Assembly: GCA_015501595.1 (NCBI GenBank)
Contig: JADNRX010000015.1
Location: 248,001-312,000 of the forward strand
Direction of reading: 5' to 3'
DNA from: Hymenopellis radicata
Taxonomy: Eukaryota > Basidiomycota > Agaricomycetes > Agaricales > Physalacriaceae
Length of the DNA: 64,000 nucleotides
Position 1 is the first letter of the stretch, and every line of letters begins with the position of its first letter. Position numbers and translations under genes: made by a program. Of this stretch, positions 32,801 to 44,615 are shown piece after piece. The notes under the pieces were generated by a model, which was not told the origin of the DNA, ran no database searches, and worked only from the letters and a program-made list of their open reading frames with translations.

Positions 32801-33067
32801 TCACCTTGCTCCGGAACGTCTGGGCAGCAAAAATTTTGGCCGCGTGGGGCGCCTCAGGAGAGAGGAGGAGGACATTGCAGGTTGCCCAAGCCTCAGACTA
32901 GGCGAACATAGGCAACGGTCAGACGGGAATGTCGAAGGACGTCCAGGCGAAACAATTACAGAATGTTGGAAGTCCTGGAGCCAGGAATTGGCAGTCTCCA
33001 GCGACGCTTTGTCGGGTGCACGAGAAAACACGTCAAGTGCTGAAAGCACGGTTTGAATGCTATCCAT
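29879..33067 (-). CDS. MTR10: Karyopherin of the MTR10 / transportin-3 group
   Basis: This nuclear import receptor carries SR-type and shuttling mRNA-binding proteins such as Npl3 into the nucleus. The start at 33067 gives MDSIQTVLSALDVFSRAPDK and ETANSWLQDFQHS, the family N-terminus. After an intron comes EAWATCNVLLL and AKIFAAQTFRSKVTYDL, the importin-beta N-terminal (IBN) pattern. The next blocks are RTIIVQLCLALIGLALQYPE, VTASVQEQVFNCLRSWLNAG and AETPLFAFAFDALASDQLFD. The C-terminal part is FDTSEISSYLWICGKLVQEY, ending near KVRYTVLTLRRATRKARDRR. HEAT-like helices fill about 930 residues. At least six introns. It is in the same orientation as the septin gene. Confidence 0.93.
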
Positions 33068-33470
33068 CTCCGATGGATGTACAAGGAAGGAAGGAGAGTG
33101 AGATCACCATCTCGAATTGGGTCTATGTAGCCTTGTTTATCATCTTCATCGACATTCTCAAGTACAACCTGAGTACAACATTGGAGTTGCATAGATGCTA
33201 TATAGGCTGACAGCAATCTGAACATGCATTCCAACAGAAAAAAATAGTGGTATATTCCCCAAGCCACCACGTAAACAAGGAAGTCGTAGAAAAGCATACT
33301 AAACGTAAAGAGGATATCCGTGCAAAAGAGTGTGGGGGTTCACAAAACCAAAGATGTTAATACTAAACAGACCATAGAACGATGTACGAGAGAGTAGGAA
33401 GAAAGAAGAGCGTCAATGACAGAAAACCGGCAATAATAGATTGGTTTCCCGCGAGAAAGAAAGAAGGGAT
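33068..33470. other. Intergenic stretch between the septin 3' end and MTR10
   Basis: About 400 bases on the promoter side of MTR10. No gene is seen. It contains A-rich and GA-rich runs around 33230-33420, which on the minus strand read as pyrimidine-rich tracts. Confidence 0.45.
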
Positions 33471-35585
33471 CTAGCGACCGCCGAACACACCCTTCCTGCG
33501 TGTCTAAAGGAAGAAAAAGAGGTTAACGGTCGCTAAGCTAGAGGCAATAGACACATACCGAGTTCTTTTCCGGCGTCAATGGACGACCGGTCTCGATCCG
33601 CTTCTTCTTCTCCTCGAGGTCGAGGCGTTGCTTCTCCAAAGCATCCTTCATCTCCTTGTGACGTGCATAGAGCTCTTCCTCGGATTGCTTGAGCTTGGAC
33701 TCCTTCTCTTGTACCTTTTGCTGGAAGACCATCTTCATCTCGGCCTCCATCTTCGCGAGTTTGGCCTCGTGCATGACGCGCTCCTCCTGCATCCTGGCGG
33801 CGGGGCTGAAGATCCCTCGTTAGACATCATGCAAGAACATATAACATGGTTGACTTACTTGACCTCCTTGAAGACGGTGGCATCCTGAGCGACACCCATA
33901 CTGAGGAGCTTCTCTGTTCGCCAGTTCTCGTATAGAACATCGTTGGTGTACTCCCTCAGCTCCTCCATATAGGTACGGACAAGCATCTGGCGCAGCTTGA
34001 CGAAGTCACAATGGTCTTCATTGTCAACCTCCACTACTCCCCAAGGGTACGCTCGTCCACGAACTTCCCGGCCGTCCGGAGTGACGACTAGTTTGTCCGA
34101 GCCGACAATGGCAAAAGGAATCTTGCTGGCGATCTCCTCGGCTTCAGCAATGGTCTCCTCGTCCTCGTTATCGTACGTAGGCGCTTGGAAAATATGGATG
34201 TTGTTATGCTCGATATCAGCTAAGATCTGAACGGGCATTAGAAAATAGTTGCGAGGTGTCACATCAATGAACTGACCCGAGCTTTGAAGTCCGTGATTTC
34301 TTCGTCAGTCATGGTGTCAGCCTTGGCGATGACGGGAATCAGGTTAACTTTGGTATGCAGCCGGCGCATGAACTCGACATCAATTTGTTTCAATCTAGGA
34401 ACAAAATGAGAAGTGAAAGCCATACACTGAATCGATACGTACGAGTGACCGGTGGGTTGGATAAAGTAAAGGCATGCATGTACACGGTTGTCGACGACTT
34501 TCATACGGTTGACGCGGTTTTCCTGCTCCAAGTAGGAGTCAAACCGGGACTCAATGTTGTCGAGTATAGGTTTCCAGCTATACAGGAAAGCGGTTACGTG
34601 AAGAACCCTTTAAGGGGAAGAATGACGAACCTCTCATCATTGTTGACAAAATCACCAAACCCAGGGGTGTCGACGACGGTCAAGTGGAGTCGAACTCCAT
34701 TCTCTTCAATGTCTACACGTAAACAGGTCAGGAGATAGCTTGAAATGTTAGAGCGAAATCACGGACCGGCACCAATGCTCTCAATAGCAACGGTCTTTGG
34801 GCTTTCCGCGGAAGGTGGTGGGGGAACTTTGGCGGGGTAGAGAGTGGTGTTGAACAAGGTGTTTATCAAGGTGGACTTGCCAAGCCCAGACTCGCCTGTG
34901 ATGTAGAATGAGTATGTCAAATAAAAATGGCGCGACTCAATTTACGCACCCACGACCATTGCTGTAAACTGGAATCCTTTCCGCACACTCTTCCGATGGA
35001 CCTACGGCGGAAAAAAGTCAGCAAAGCCAATAACATTGGGTAGAAACGTCCTACAGACCTGATTTGGCAAGTTCGCGAAACCAACCTAAACGTGTTATTA
35101 GTGCCATGTAAAATGCTGAAAGGCGAGTAGAGTAGGAGGGGAGTAGAGTGGAAACGTAAGAACAACTCTAGCATCAGAAACGCGGAACTGGCCCAAGCCG
35201 TCCCCCCTCTCATGGCAGTAGAGGGACCATACGCCCTCCCACTGTATGTGGGACGACAGAAAAAAGCTCCAGTAGAGAGCAGTCGTCCCAATAGAAGGGC
35301 GGAGCTAAGCAGCCAGGAAAACGCTTCTTCAGCCGCTTCATGGCGGGCTGCGCAAACATGGACGCTAGGATGCCGAACAAGATGGATACTGGCACAATGG
35401 GCACAGTTGCAACGTCTGCAATAGATGAAAGGGCGAAGAAAGTCGTCAACACGTACATAGCCCATTAGTTTTTTTCGGATAACGGACGAGATGGCAGGCG
35501 TGGGGACTAATGATGGACTTGAGCCATTTCCCATACCATTGGGAGAAATGTCGCCGTTGCGGGAGGAGGGATACGAGTCGGTCAT
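33471..35585 (-). CDS. CDC3: CDC3-group septin
   Basis: Septins are GTP-binding proteins that form filaments at the bud neck, septum and hyphal sites. The start is [21 protein letters not shown] long intron of about 365 nt (near 35094-35459) follows GYV. The polybasic part [17 protein letters not shown] leads to the P-loop [15 protein letters not shown], then [16 protein letters not shown] (G3), [11 protein letters not shown] (G4) and [16 protein letters not shown] (septin unique element). The C-terminal coiled coil runs from [19 protein letters not shown] to [13 protein letters not shown]. The end is [10 protein letters not shown]. Its length (about 430 residues) and coiled-coil tail fit the Cdc3 class. 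Eight or more introns. Confidence 0.93.
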
Positions 35586-36026
35586 CTAGGAAGTATAAGA
35601 AAACGACGGTCGAGGTAACGAAGGGAGCAGCTACTGTGGAAACACTCGTCGACAAGGTGGGAGGAGACGAAAAAGGCCCAGCGGTGTGGTCTTGTTTGTT
35701 TGTCCGGGTGGCGCCGTCACGTTCCGGCTCAATCACCAATTTGGGCCGAGGCAGGATGTAAGAGGTCTGATAGGCTTGTATGTAAGTTTGTCTCCTTCTT
35801 ACGCGTCTGGAAAGCTAGAAAGCTCACCCAAGATAGTGGCCGGTTCTTGACAGTCATGGTATGGTGTGCGCTCACAAAACAGATGTTGCTCTTCTTCTTC
35901 TCACAACATGTGTTCAACGCGCGGCAAACGAGTGTATACTCAGTCTCTCTCGATGGGATTAAATAGTCTGTTGTTTGTTATAAAGATAGTGTAGCCTAGA
36001 AACGGGTATACATAATCGTCCTGTCT
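35586..36026. other. Septin promoter region
   Basis: About 440 bases hold no gene that I can support. They contain the start region of the septin gene and the 3' side of the unknown gene at 36027. Confidence 0.45.
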
Positions 36027-36614
36027 TCACGCACACTCGTCAACGTTGATGAACATGTCGAACATCCTGCTCTCCTCGGAAAGCTGCCAAGGATCCAGCC
36101 CTGACACCTCAGTCGCTATATAGCCGCAGCCCGCGTCCACTGGTAGTGGCACTGTGGCGTACTCTGTTAGCCCCGGTCGATATGGGACGGGCGCATCTTC
36201 GTCAACTTGCATAAGAAGGGACAAGTTGGTATCAATCTCCACGTCCGCATCCGCTACGACACGCTCTCGCCGCTCCGAGGATCGGTGATGACGGTGGCGA
36301 CGGCGGTGAACATGCGGCAAAGGTAAATGATGGTCTCCAAAGTATGGCGAGGATTCCGGTGACCGGATGATTCTGCGCGTCCGCGCTTGAATCAAAACTT
36401 CATCCATGAGAAACGCTTCCATCCCAAGACGCCGGCTAGACATTGGTTTGAAACGTCGTTCTTCATTCCGTTTTCTTCGTGATCGTTTGGAAGGGGAATG
36501 ATAAGGTGAAGAACTTGGCGAGTTGTAAGGGGAAGAGCTTGGAGTGGAAGAAGGTGTAGTACTGCGCGATAAGGCGGCGAACGCTGCGACGTAAGCGTTT
36601 CCGGCGTCTAGCAT
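36027..36614 (-). CDS. Unknown serine-rich, basic protein
   Basis: This is a single-exon frame of 195 residues with no family that I recognise. A low-complexity block of Ser/Pro/Tyr (SSTPSSSPYNSPSSSPYHSP) is followed by KRSRRKRNEERRFKP, a likely bipartite nuclear signal. A histidine/arginine-rich stretch (HVHRRRHRHHRSSERRERVV) follows. The C-terminal half is acidic, ending DPWQLSEESRMFDMFINVDE. SP and SSP sites could be phosphorylation targets. The codon use and the long open frame support coding, but no homology could be checked. Confidence 0.6.
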   Translation of the reverse strand: MLDAGNAYVAAFAALSRSTTPSSTPSSSPYNSPSSSPYHSPSKRSRRKRNEERRFKPMSSRRLGMEAFLMDEVLIQARTRRIIRSPESSPYFGDHHLPLPHVHRRRHRHHRSSERRERVVADADVEIDTNLSLLMQVDEDAPVPYRPGLTEYATVPLPVDAGCGYIATEVSGLDPWQLSEESRMFDMFINVDECA

Positions 36615-36861
36615 GTTGACGAGCGGGTTACAGCGTAAAGGTAGGCGATGACGGAATGATTGTCGTGCAGTGCTAGTGGTTATGCAGCAGAAGATCTCTG
36701 GAGCCTCTTTATACGTACCAGGAGCTTTACTTGACTGGCCACTTTGACCTTTGTTGATGGCATTTGCTTCTTCGTTCAGGCTTCAATTAACAAAGGGTCG
36801 AAACTTTGCACATCGTGAAAGCGTGTTTGTTTGTAATCCAAAGATCAAAGGTATGTATCAA

Positions 36862-38017
36862 TCATGCAACGTTGGCAGTAAATCCAAAGACTACATGGTT
36901 TCATTGAGCTTTGGCCAGTCAAAATCGGAGGGACATACCATCTGGTCGAGCATAGTGCCCGACAACATCCAAATCAAACTTGCCGCGTATGCAATCGTCG
37001 AGGTCAATTGTCGCAGTCAAAACTCCCTCCCCTTTAAGTAGAGGACCAGCTAGAACTTGTCCGAGAGGGTTGACAATGACGCTCCCCCCACCAAGCATCA
37101 CATTATCAGGGTGGCGCGCGCTGTCGTCGTAAACTGCGTGGCCCTCAGGGTAATCCTTTTCTTCGGCATATTGACAAGCGGAAAGCACAAAGCAGCGGCC
37201 CTCAAGTGCGATATGGACCATCGAACTCTGCCAGACCGGGCGCGAGTCAACGGTCGACGCGCAATAGAGCTCTGTACCCTTCGAATAATAATAATACCGC
37301 ACTATCGAGTACCGTTAGATATTGTGCAAGTGGCACAGATCGACGTACATAAGGGCATGTAGTTTTCCCTTCGGATGGATCAAGTCAGTATTAGACGCAA
37401 TCTTGGTCATTGAATGAACCTCACCAACAGATCGCGCCGGATATTTTTGTTTGCACTTGCGCCGTACCTTCCGCAGAAATGAATTGCTGTTCAATTACAG
37501 GCAAGGTAGATCCGTCTCCTTGGCCCCAAATAATGCGCTCCACCGCTGTCGGGGCAAGCTTACGATGCTTTCCGAGGTAACCTTGATCTGGATCGACGAA
37601 GATTTGGCAGCAATAAAGAGTGCCACCATCGCGTTCAATGATTCCAATGACAAGAAATACTCCGGTCGCTTTGCTGATGGCCTCAATTCGGGAAACCGCA
37701 GGAGATGGCACCTCGATTGCTGCGGCATGATAACGAACATACTCATTTCGTCCGTCTGCCGACCTGTCTCCCACCACAGAACCAAAGGTCGACGTCTTCG
37801 GGTAGCCACCAATGCTGTAAATATTTAGTGTCATTCTAGATCAGAAGAGGCAACAGACATACAAGGCTTCGGGGAAAACGGCTAGCTGGGCGCCATCACG
37901 ATCCTTGGCTAGGCGAGTCAGCTGTTCTAGCTTTTCCAATGTGGCGTCGAGATCATATTTCTGACAGCATGCTTGGACTACAGAGACACGAAGTTTGCGC
38001 GTTGGCCGGGAATCCAT
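36862..38017 (-). CDS. Nitrilase (carbon-nitrogen hydrolase)
   Basis: The enzyme hydrolyses nitriles to carboxylic acids and ammonia, or related C-N bonds. The start at 38017 ([20 protein letters not shown]) opens the fold. The catalytic triad is visible: Glu in LAVFPEAL, joined to [11 protein letters not shown]; Lys in [20 protein letters not shown]; and Cys in ISGAICWENYMPL. The protein then reads [20 protein letters not shown] and [17 protein letters not shown], and ends [15 protein letters not shown] after a last intron. The CWEN block and RPDVF end are typical of true nitrilases. At least four introns. It is divergent from GID8, with 230 bp between them. Confidence 0.92.
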
Positions 38018-38246
38018 GTGGGGAAAACGGGAAGCCCACACGGATTACACCTCTTTTTTTAACCGATTCATGGGACTTGAATCTGACTCGGACTATCGAA
38101 ATTCGAATGTCAGCAGATACAGACGCTGACGGATTTTGATCCGTGCGTAGCCGTGCGATCGTCAGGCCTGATTAGGAAATATATGCCGGCCCTAAAGCTC
38201 GTGCGACGGCTGCAATAAAAAGCGTTTCCTTCGCTTTAGTTTCCTC

Positions 38247-39305
38247 ATGGTACGTCTCGCCACATCCAGCCGCTATGTTCTCCCACCTTCTAACATTGGA
38301 CTTTTCTTCAGTCGTCGAACAAGATCCGGATTAGAGAAGAGGAATGGGACCGTCGCATGCATGAAGTCCAGGTATCGAAAGCGTGAGTCTTCGTTTTTTT
38401 ACTTGTTCGATGATGAGAAAAATCATTGGGAATCTCTCTGACTTCCATGAAGAGCTTTTGTATACATGTATTATCTGAATTATTTCTTCGGCATTGCTTT
38501 TGTTCAGAGTCTAACCCATTTTCGTCTTGTCAGGGACCTTAACCGGCTGATTATGGATTACCTCGTTATTGAAGGCTACAAATCCGCTGCAGAGGAATTC
38601 AGCCAAGAGGCCAAGATCGCCCCACCTGTCGATTTCGAAAGTATGGAAAGCCGTATGAATATCCGCGAAGCCTTGCAACGTGGCGATGTCGAAGACGCCA
38701 TTACGCGAGTCAACGACTTGAATCCAGAGGTGAGGATTCTGTTTTTGCAACGTGTTTTCTAGGGGATGCAAATGATTATAACGTTTCATGCACCACTCTC
38801 AGACCTTTAGGTCGGTGATGATACTCGTAAACACCAAAACTTCAGTCTTCAATATGAACCTGCATCCCCTCTTTATTCGTTTACTCTTTCCTGTCGCTGA
38901 TCTTGCTTTCAGATCCTCGATACGAACCCTGCATTGTATTTTCACCTTCAGCAGCAAAAATTGATCGAATTCATACGACACGGCCGCATCGCTGACGCAA
39001 TTCAATTCGCGCAGGATGAGCTCGCCCCACGGGGAGAAGAGAGTACCGAGTTTCTTTCGGAGTTGGAACGGACCATGGCGTTGTTGGCATTTGACTCTTC
39101 GTCATCAACGCCGACAGCTATAGCCGAACTACTATCTCCTGCGCAGCGCTTAAAGACGGCAGGCGAAGTGAATGCTGCGATATTGGAGAGCTTGAGTCAA
39201 GGGAAGGAAGTCAAATTGGTGGGACTGCTGAAGCTTATGGGTTGGGGTGAATGGACGCTGGAGCAACGCGCAGAGTTTCCGAAACTAGCAAGTGCAGCGA
39301 TCTGA
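38247..39305 (+). CDS. GID8: GID8 subunit of the CTLH/GID ubiquitin ligase
   Basis: GID8 is a scaffold of the GID complex that degrades gluconeogenic enzymes when glucose returns. Exon 1 holds only the ATG (38247-38249). After an intron come SSNKIRIREEEWDRRMHEV and QVSKA. The next exon is DLNRLIMDYLVIEGYKSAAE and EFSQEAKIAPPVDFESM (LisH), then RMNIREALQRGDVEDAI (CTLH). A further exon gives LDTNPALYFHLQQQKLIEFI, RHGRIADAIQFAQDELAPRG, LERTMALLAFD and LLKLMGWGEWTLEQRAEFP (CRA). Four exons, with introns near 38250-38310, 38382-38533 and 38729-38911. The length of about 230 residues is normal. Confidence 0.94.
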
Positions 39306-39732
39306 GGGCAGCGTGGAAATTGCATGGACTTTGGAGTTCTCGCCCGTTACTGTGTACTTCTAGAAATGTAATCGTGAGGAATGGAAAAGGCATGGTGCTG
39401 CGTGTTGTGATTAATCCCCGATATCGTCTGAGTTCCGTTGGCGCGTGTCTGTGTGTTTTTTTTGTTCCTTCTAGAAAAACAGAATAGAAAAATCGGAGGC
39501 ATCACGTCGGGGTGAAAGGCTCAGCTTAGGTCAGCACCAGTACCACTTGCTCAGCTCTTGCTTGTCCTGCCCGACAGACGCCTCGAAGCATCTGTTGACC
39601 AGTGTGTTGTGGGACGACTGTCATCCATCAAGTGTCGACGACTATTAGCTGGACGCTCCTGCTCGCTGTGGAAGACGACGCCGAGGCCACTGTTTCGACA
39701 AGCAGCCATCGAGGACAAAGTTCCCAGCCGCA
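39306..39732. other. Upstream region of the BCK1-like kinase
   Basis: About 430 bases without a recognised gene. It includes the 3' end of GID8 and a T-run at about 39457. Confidence 0.45.
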
Positions 39733-42700
39733 ATGACAGACATTTCCCGGAAACCTCGCTACGTTCTGCATGTCTTCAACAAGGGATCCGACAGCGAGAG
39801 TAGTGAGGATGAGAGCAGAACGAACTACGGAAGTGCGCTTTATTCGTACAATCCCCCTCCATTACCGGCGCTATCCAGATCCCCTCCGCCGCCTCCTTCG
39901 CCGTTAACGACGAATATCCCCACGCGCACCCCTCGAACACAGGCGTCGCATCAGTCCCTGTCGTCGCCATCGAGTGCAAGCTCGCCTGCCGCTGAAGAAC
40001 CGACTCCCAGCACAGATGAATCCAGTTTTGCAGACAGATCCCATCGTGCCGATATTCCCCCAATAACAACTGCCCGAGGCGTCACCGGAAAACTATTTCA
40101 TGGTCTTAAATCGCCCTTTCACCATAAACCACCACATCCGCGACCCCAGCCGCCGACACCATCGTCCTCCTCCCTTCCCACCACAGTTCGTGTTCCGTCT
40201 TGTCCATCTATCAAACCCTCTGACCTTCTCTAGTCACCGATAGTCTCCACCCCCGATTCCTATACCTCCGCGTCCAGTGTGGGTTCATCTTCGACGGTCT
40301 CAGAACGTGTCCTCATTCTTGCCACCGCCGACTCTGACCGGTATGTCAACGTCGACATTACTGAAGCAAAATCTGCCGAACACATTCGGGAGTGTGTCTT
40401 TGCAAAGGTACGCCATTCCGCTTATTGCCTCTTTTACTTCTCACCCTTCACAATAGCTGAACATTCTGGACGACGAGCAGTCACACTTTTCGATCTACCG
40501 CACGGAGATAGGCTTTTTCGCCCTGGGTGAAGCATTATCAGACGAAAAGCTTGTGGAACTTTGTCGGGTGGACGGTGATTCGAAAGGTTCCCTCAAGCTT
40601 CTCGTCTCCCACTCTTCTGCTTCAGTCCATGAACCGATACGTCCCTCCGTTTCGCCCTCGGTCAACACCGTTCCACCTCCCGTCCTTCCCAACTACAATA
40701 CCCCTGCATCCTACGCTCCGCTGCGGCCCCGTCGGCGGTCACGTTCACGGCATGGCAGTTTATCTTCTGCAAGCGAACAACTGACTACTGAGGTGTCTGC
40801 TGGTTACGAAGCCGATCTCGACAACAATGCTGAACGCGAGCCTCTCCATCGACCTACACCTGTTCGCCCACTTCCTCCGATTAACCCACCGCTCAGCAAC
40901 GTTCCTCCTTCGCCTGACCGACGTCCCATTCGGCCATCCTCTCCGCGACCCTCTCGATCAAACACGCCTTCACCGCCAGTTGTCACTGAGCGTACACGTG
41001 CGCCAGACTCGACTACCATCGTGCAAGATCGCTTTGGCAATTTTGTGCCCGCCCCTCCTCCTCCCCCGCCATTATCTCCCCATCGTGCCACCTTCAGCGA
41101 AGACCAGACTCTAATACCCCCTCGCCGTCATGTGCGCTCGGGATCCGATGCAGCAGCCGAACGTGAGCAGCTCCTTGAGGCTTCTGAACAGCAGCTGCAG
41201 ACTGCTGGACAACGGTGGCGCAACACAGGCCGTTTGAATCAGCAGTCGTCTAGGGATACGTTACGGGATCGTAGGCCGAGAACTGGAGTGTTGCAGGATG
41301 AACCTTTAGAGCGCTCTGACTCCTGGGTGTTTATTTCACGTCAGAACGACGCCTCTCCACAGGCGGGGTACGATCCAGAGTCGTCTCCTCCAACCCAAAC
41401 GCGACATTCACCTATCAAATCTCGCATATCTCGTAATCAGCAGCCACTGTCACCTGCTCGGTATAACAAACCTGCGTATTCTGGTCGTCCTCTAAATATT
41501 CCAGCTGCGCCACGGCATCCTCCGCCTAATGTCCCATTGATGTCACCTGAGTCTCGACCGGGTCCATCTCGAGCCGCCGGGCAACCTGTTCCCGCCAATT
41601 TTATTGTGACATGGAAAGGGGAGGAAAAAGGAGATCAGCAGAAGTTGACACCTACATCTGGTTCCGCACCTTGGAGTAGATCACTAAAGGGCGCCAAGAG
41701 CATGGACAGTCTTCGTGCTGGTTCAATACCGCCGATGCTACAACCTGGGCGACGCGGTAACGGACCGCTACCTTTGAGCGGAGCCAGTAACAATCTCGCT
41801 TTCACAGCCAAGTCGTATGACTCCAGAACCCGAAACCGACTGCTACCTGGAAAGGCCTCTCCACAACAACCCTCTCAGTATGCTGGTCGAAGTTCGTCGT
41901 CAGGATTCACCGGCGGATACATGTCTCCCAATGGGCAAGAGCCATACCCTCGTCCTCATTCCGCGTTGAGCGATGTCATGACTTCGCCAACCAACAAATA
42001 TCAGCGACCGTATCAAGGTTCCATGTATCCTTCTACGGGTACGGATTATATGGACTCGGGACGATCGCCACCTTCCCTCTCGCCGAGCATGCCCTTGGTA
42101 CCATCTCGACAAAATTCTCATCCATCGAGCAATGGTGTACTTACTTCATCGCCACCGCACAGTCCCAGCAGCCCTCAGAGCCCACGGTCGTCAGCTCATG
42201 ATAGGCATTTGAGGGACTCATCTTCGCGCAACTCGATAGAAACTACAGCATCTGATTCTACTTTGAAGTCTGATGACCAAGGCTGGCTGCTCAGAGCCGT
42301 CATGAATTCCAGCTCAGAAAGCACTGTAGTTCCTCTGCTTCCAAGAATCGATACCTCGGACAAGCAACAACCTTACGCTTCCACATCTTCTTCCATGCCA
42401 CCCCCTTCTGCCTTCACCGGCTACGACGATTCTGACAGTGATCGCGACGACACTGGGACATCAATGTGGGCGAAACCTCCAGAGCGCCCTGTGTTAACAG
42501 TCCATATCGAAGGCACAAACGGCCAACCAATGCCTCTGCCGACAATCATGCAATCCGGTGGATCTCAAGCGACTCCAGTTTCGTCTCGGAGAGCGCCCTC
42601 ACCTACCTCCGGGAAACGAGGTCGCGGCAGAGGAAGTACCTTCACCGACATGCGCGATTCTTCCTGGGCGCCTCGGCCGCCACCGGAAGATGTCTACGAC

Positions 42701-44188
42701 CGTTTGGAAGAGTTCTTTCCAGAACATGATCTTGATAAACCTGTTATCGAGGCCAATTCAGGTGGAACCTCTCCGACCGCTGGTGAAGTATTACCACCCC
42801 CACCTACACCGGAAGATACTGTTGTCCCGCTACCACCGATCCCGCCAGTGCAAGAGAGGACTCGTATGAGAGGGAAAAAGTCAATTCGCCATGTTGCTGA
42901 GGAACACAAGCGACGCATCAATCGTATTTCTGGTCAAGATCCTGCTTCTTATAATGCTAGCGTATTACGGAAGAGAAGTACGAAGCTGTGGGGTAGTCGT
43001 CTTGAGGAAGTTACGCCTGCCCAGGCAAGAGCTAATCTGGGGAACTCTCTTCCCGATTCTCCTTCTGGCGGCCCGAGTAAGTGATAATGCTATTCCACGA
43101 AGGCGGTTCCGGACTGATCTTCTAATTCTACAGCCACCTTCAAATGGGTACGAGGAGAGCTGATAGGGAAAGGCAGCTATGGACGCGTGTACCTTGCTCT
43201 AAACGCCACCACTGGCGAGATGATTGCTGTTAAACAGGTCGAAATGCCCAGAACTGCGAGTGATAAGAACGATTCTCGCCAAATTACGGTTGTGCAGTCG
43301 CTCAAGATCGAGAGCGAAACCTTGAAGGACCTCGACCATCCGAATATCGTTCAGTATCTTGGCTTTGAAGAGACGCCGGCGAATCTGAGCATGTAAGTGC
43401 AACAATAGACGTGTCTAAAGGCTATGCTCATATATATCTCCACAGCTTCCTTGAATACGTTCCTGGTGGCTCTATTGGAAGCTGTTTGCTGAAACATGGG
43501 AAGTTTGCTGAAGACGTAACCAAGTCGTTCACCAAGCAAATTCTCAGTGGACTCGAATACCTTCATTCAAAGGGTATTCTGCATCGAGTGAGTCTATCAG
43601 TAATGGATTGTTGGATTTTAATCAACCCTTTGTAGGACTTGAAAGCGGACAACATTCTTGTCGAGATGTCGGGAGTTTGCAAAATCTCTGACTTCGGCAT
43701 TTCGAAGCGGACGCAAGATACTGCCGGTGGCGCAGAGACGGCTATGCAAGGAACCGTCTTTTGGATGGCTCCGGAGGTCGTCAATCCCCAAGGCAAAGGG
43801 TACAATTTCAAGGTCGATATATGGAGTGTAGGCTGTGTGGTGCTAGAAATGTGGGCAGGAACCCGCCCATGGCAAGGTGACGAGATGGTAGCTGTCATGT
43901 TCAAGGTTAGTCTTGTCACGTCCACAGTTGGTCCTTGCTCATTCTGCAACAGCTGTATCAACTCAGGCAGCCGCCGCCTGTACCCGAAAGCATAACGCTC
44001 ACTGAACTGGGGGATGACTTCAGGAAGAAATGCTTCGCCGTGTACGTTTTCCTTGTCTTCACCGTTCCGTGGCGAATGTTAACCCGGCTTTCAGAAATCC
44101 CGACGAGCGACCATCCGCCATGGAGCTCCAGAAACACAAATATCTAACAGTCACCCCCGGTTGGGTTTTCACTGACTTTCTACACTGA
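39733..44188 (+). CDS. BCK1: BCK1-like MAP kinase kinase kinase (cell-wall integrity)
   Basis: BCK1 acts between protein kinase C and MKK1/2 in the cell-wall integrity pathway. A long disordered N-terminal part, rich in proline and serine, follows [20 protein letters not shown]. An early domain has [34 protein letters not shown] and [20 protein letters not shown], a ubiquitin-like or RA-like fold. Exon 3 is about 2.6 kb. The kinase domain begins [19 protein letters not shown] (P-loop), with VKQVE (Lys), [12 protein letters not shown] (catalytic loop), [11 protein letters not shown] (DFG) and [12 protein letters not shown] (activation loop). It ends at WVFTDFLH (stop at 44188). About eight introns. 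The in-frame stop seen at 40231 lies within an intron of about 45 nt. Confidence 0.92.
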
Positions 44189-44615
44189 CTGTCACATTCT
44201 TTTTCTCTTTGCGCATCTGTCATATTACATTCATTCGCATCTACTTCTTGCTACTCCCACATTTCCTCTTCTTTGTTGTTCATGTTAAGTCTAGTCCTAT
44301 CGGTACCATTTGTAGCAATTTACTAATGTCTATAATACACAACGATCTGTGGTCATCGTTGCCGCATCCACAATGTTCTTCGAAATAGGGAACTGTTTAA
44401 CTTGATCGATCGATCAGGCCTTCTTGCTTCTCAACCATGTCGCGTCGCGTCGCGTCGAACAAATATGGCCTTTCTCTCCGTAGTTGCTCTCACTTACCAT
44501 AATTTCTCACTCCTCTCTGGTTTTTATTGCACTCGCCACAGGATCTGCTTGACGTCATGCCTAAAAGTAACCTCCCCCGCTTGACGTCAACCACCCTACC
44601 TCTACCTCTACCAGC
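44189..44615. other. Intergenic stretch between the BCK1-like gene and the IQ gene
   Basis: About 430 bases of 3' region and promoter. It contains a GTCGC repeat near 44442-44458, two TGACGTCA sites and a CTACC repeat (44593-44612) just upstream of the next start. Confidence 0.5.
44550..44589. promoter_or_regulatory. Two perfect CRE palindromes
   Basis: TGACGTCA is present at 44550-44557 and again at 44582-44589, 32 bp apart and 59 and 27 bp upstream of the ATG at 44616. This 8-base palindrome is the site of ATF/CREB-type bZIP factors, such as yeast Sko1 and fission yeast Atf1. Two copies so near a start strongly suggest regulation by stress-related bZIP factors. Confidence 0.72.

Noticed and set aside
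40200..40235. In-frame stop at 40231 in the BCK1-like gene, considered as a gene end
   Set aside because: A good 45-nt intron (GTTCGT to CTCTAG) removes it and the frame then continues into a conserved domain.
40804..41091. Glycine/arginine-rich minus frame opposite the BCK1-like gene
   Set aside because: Shadow of the proline/serine-rich coding exon.
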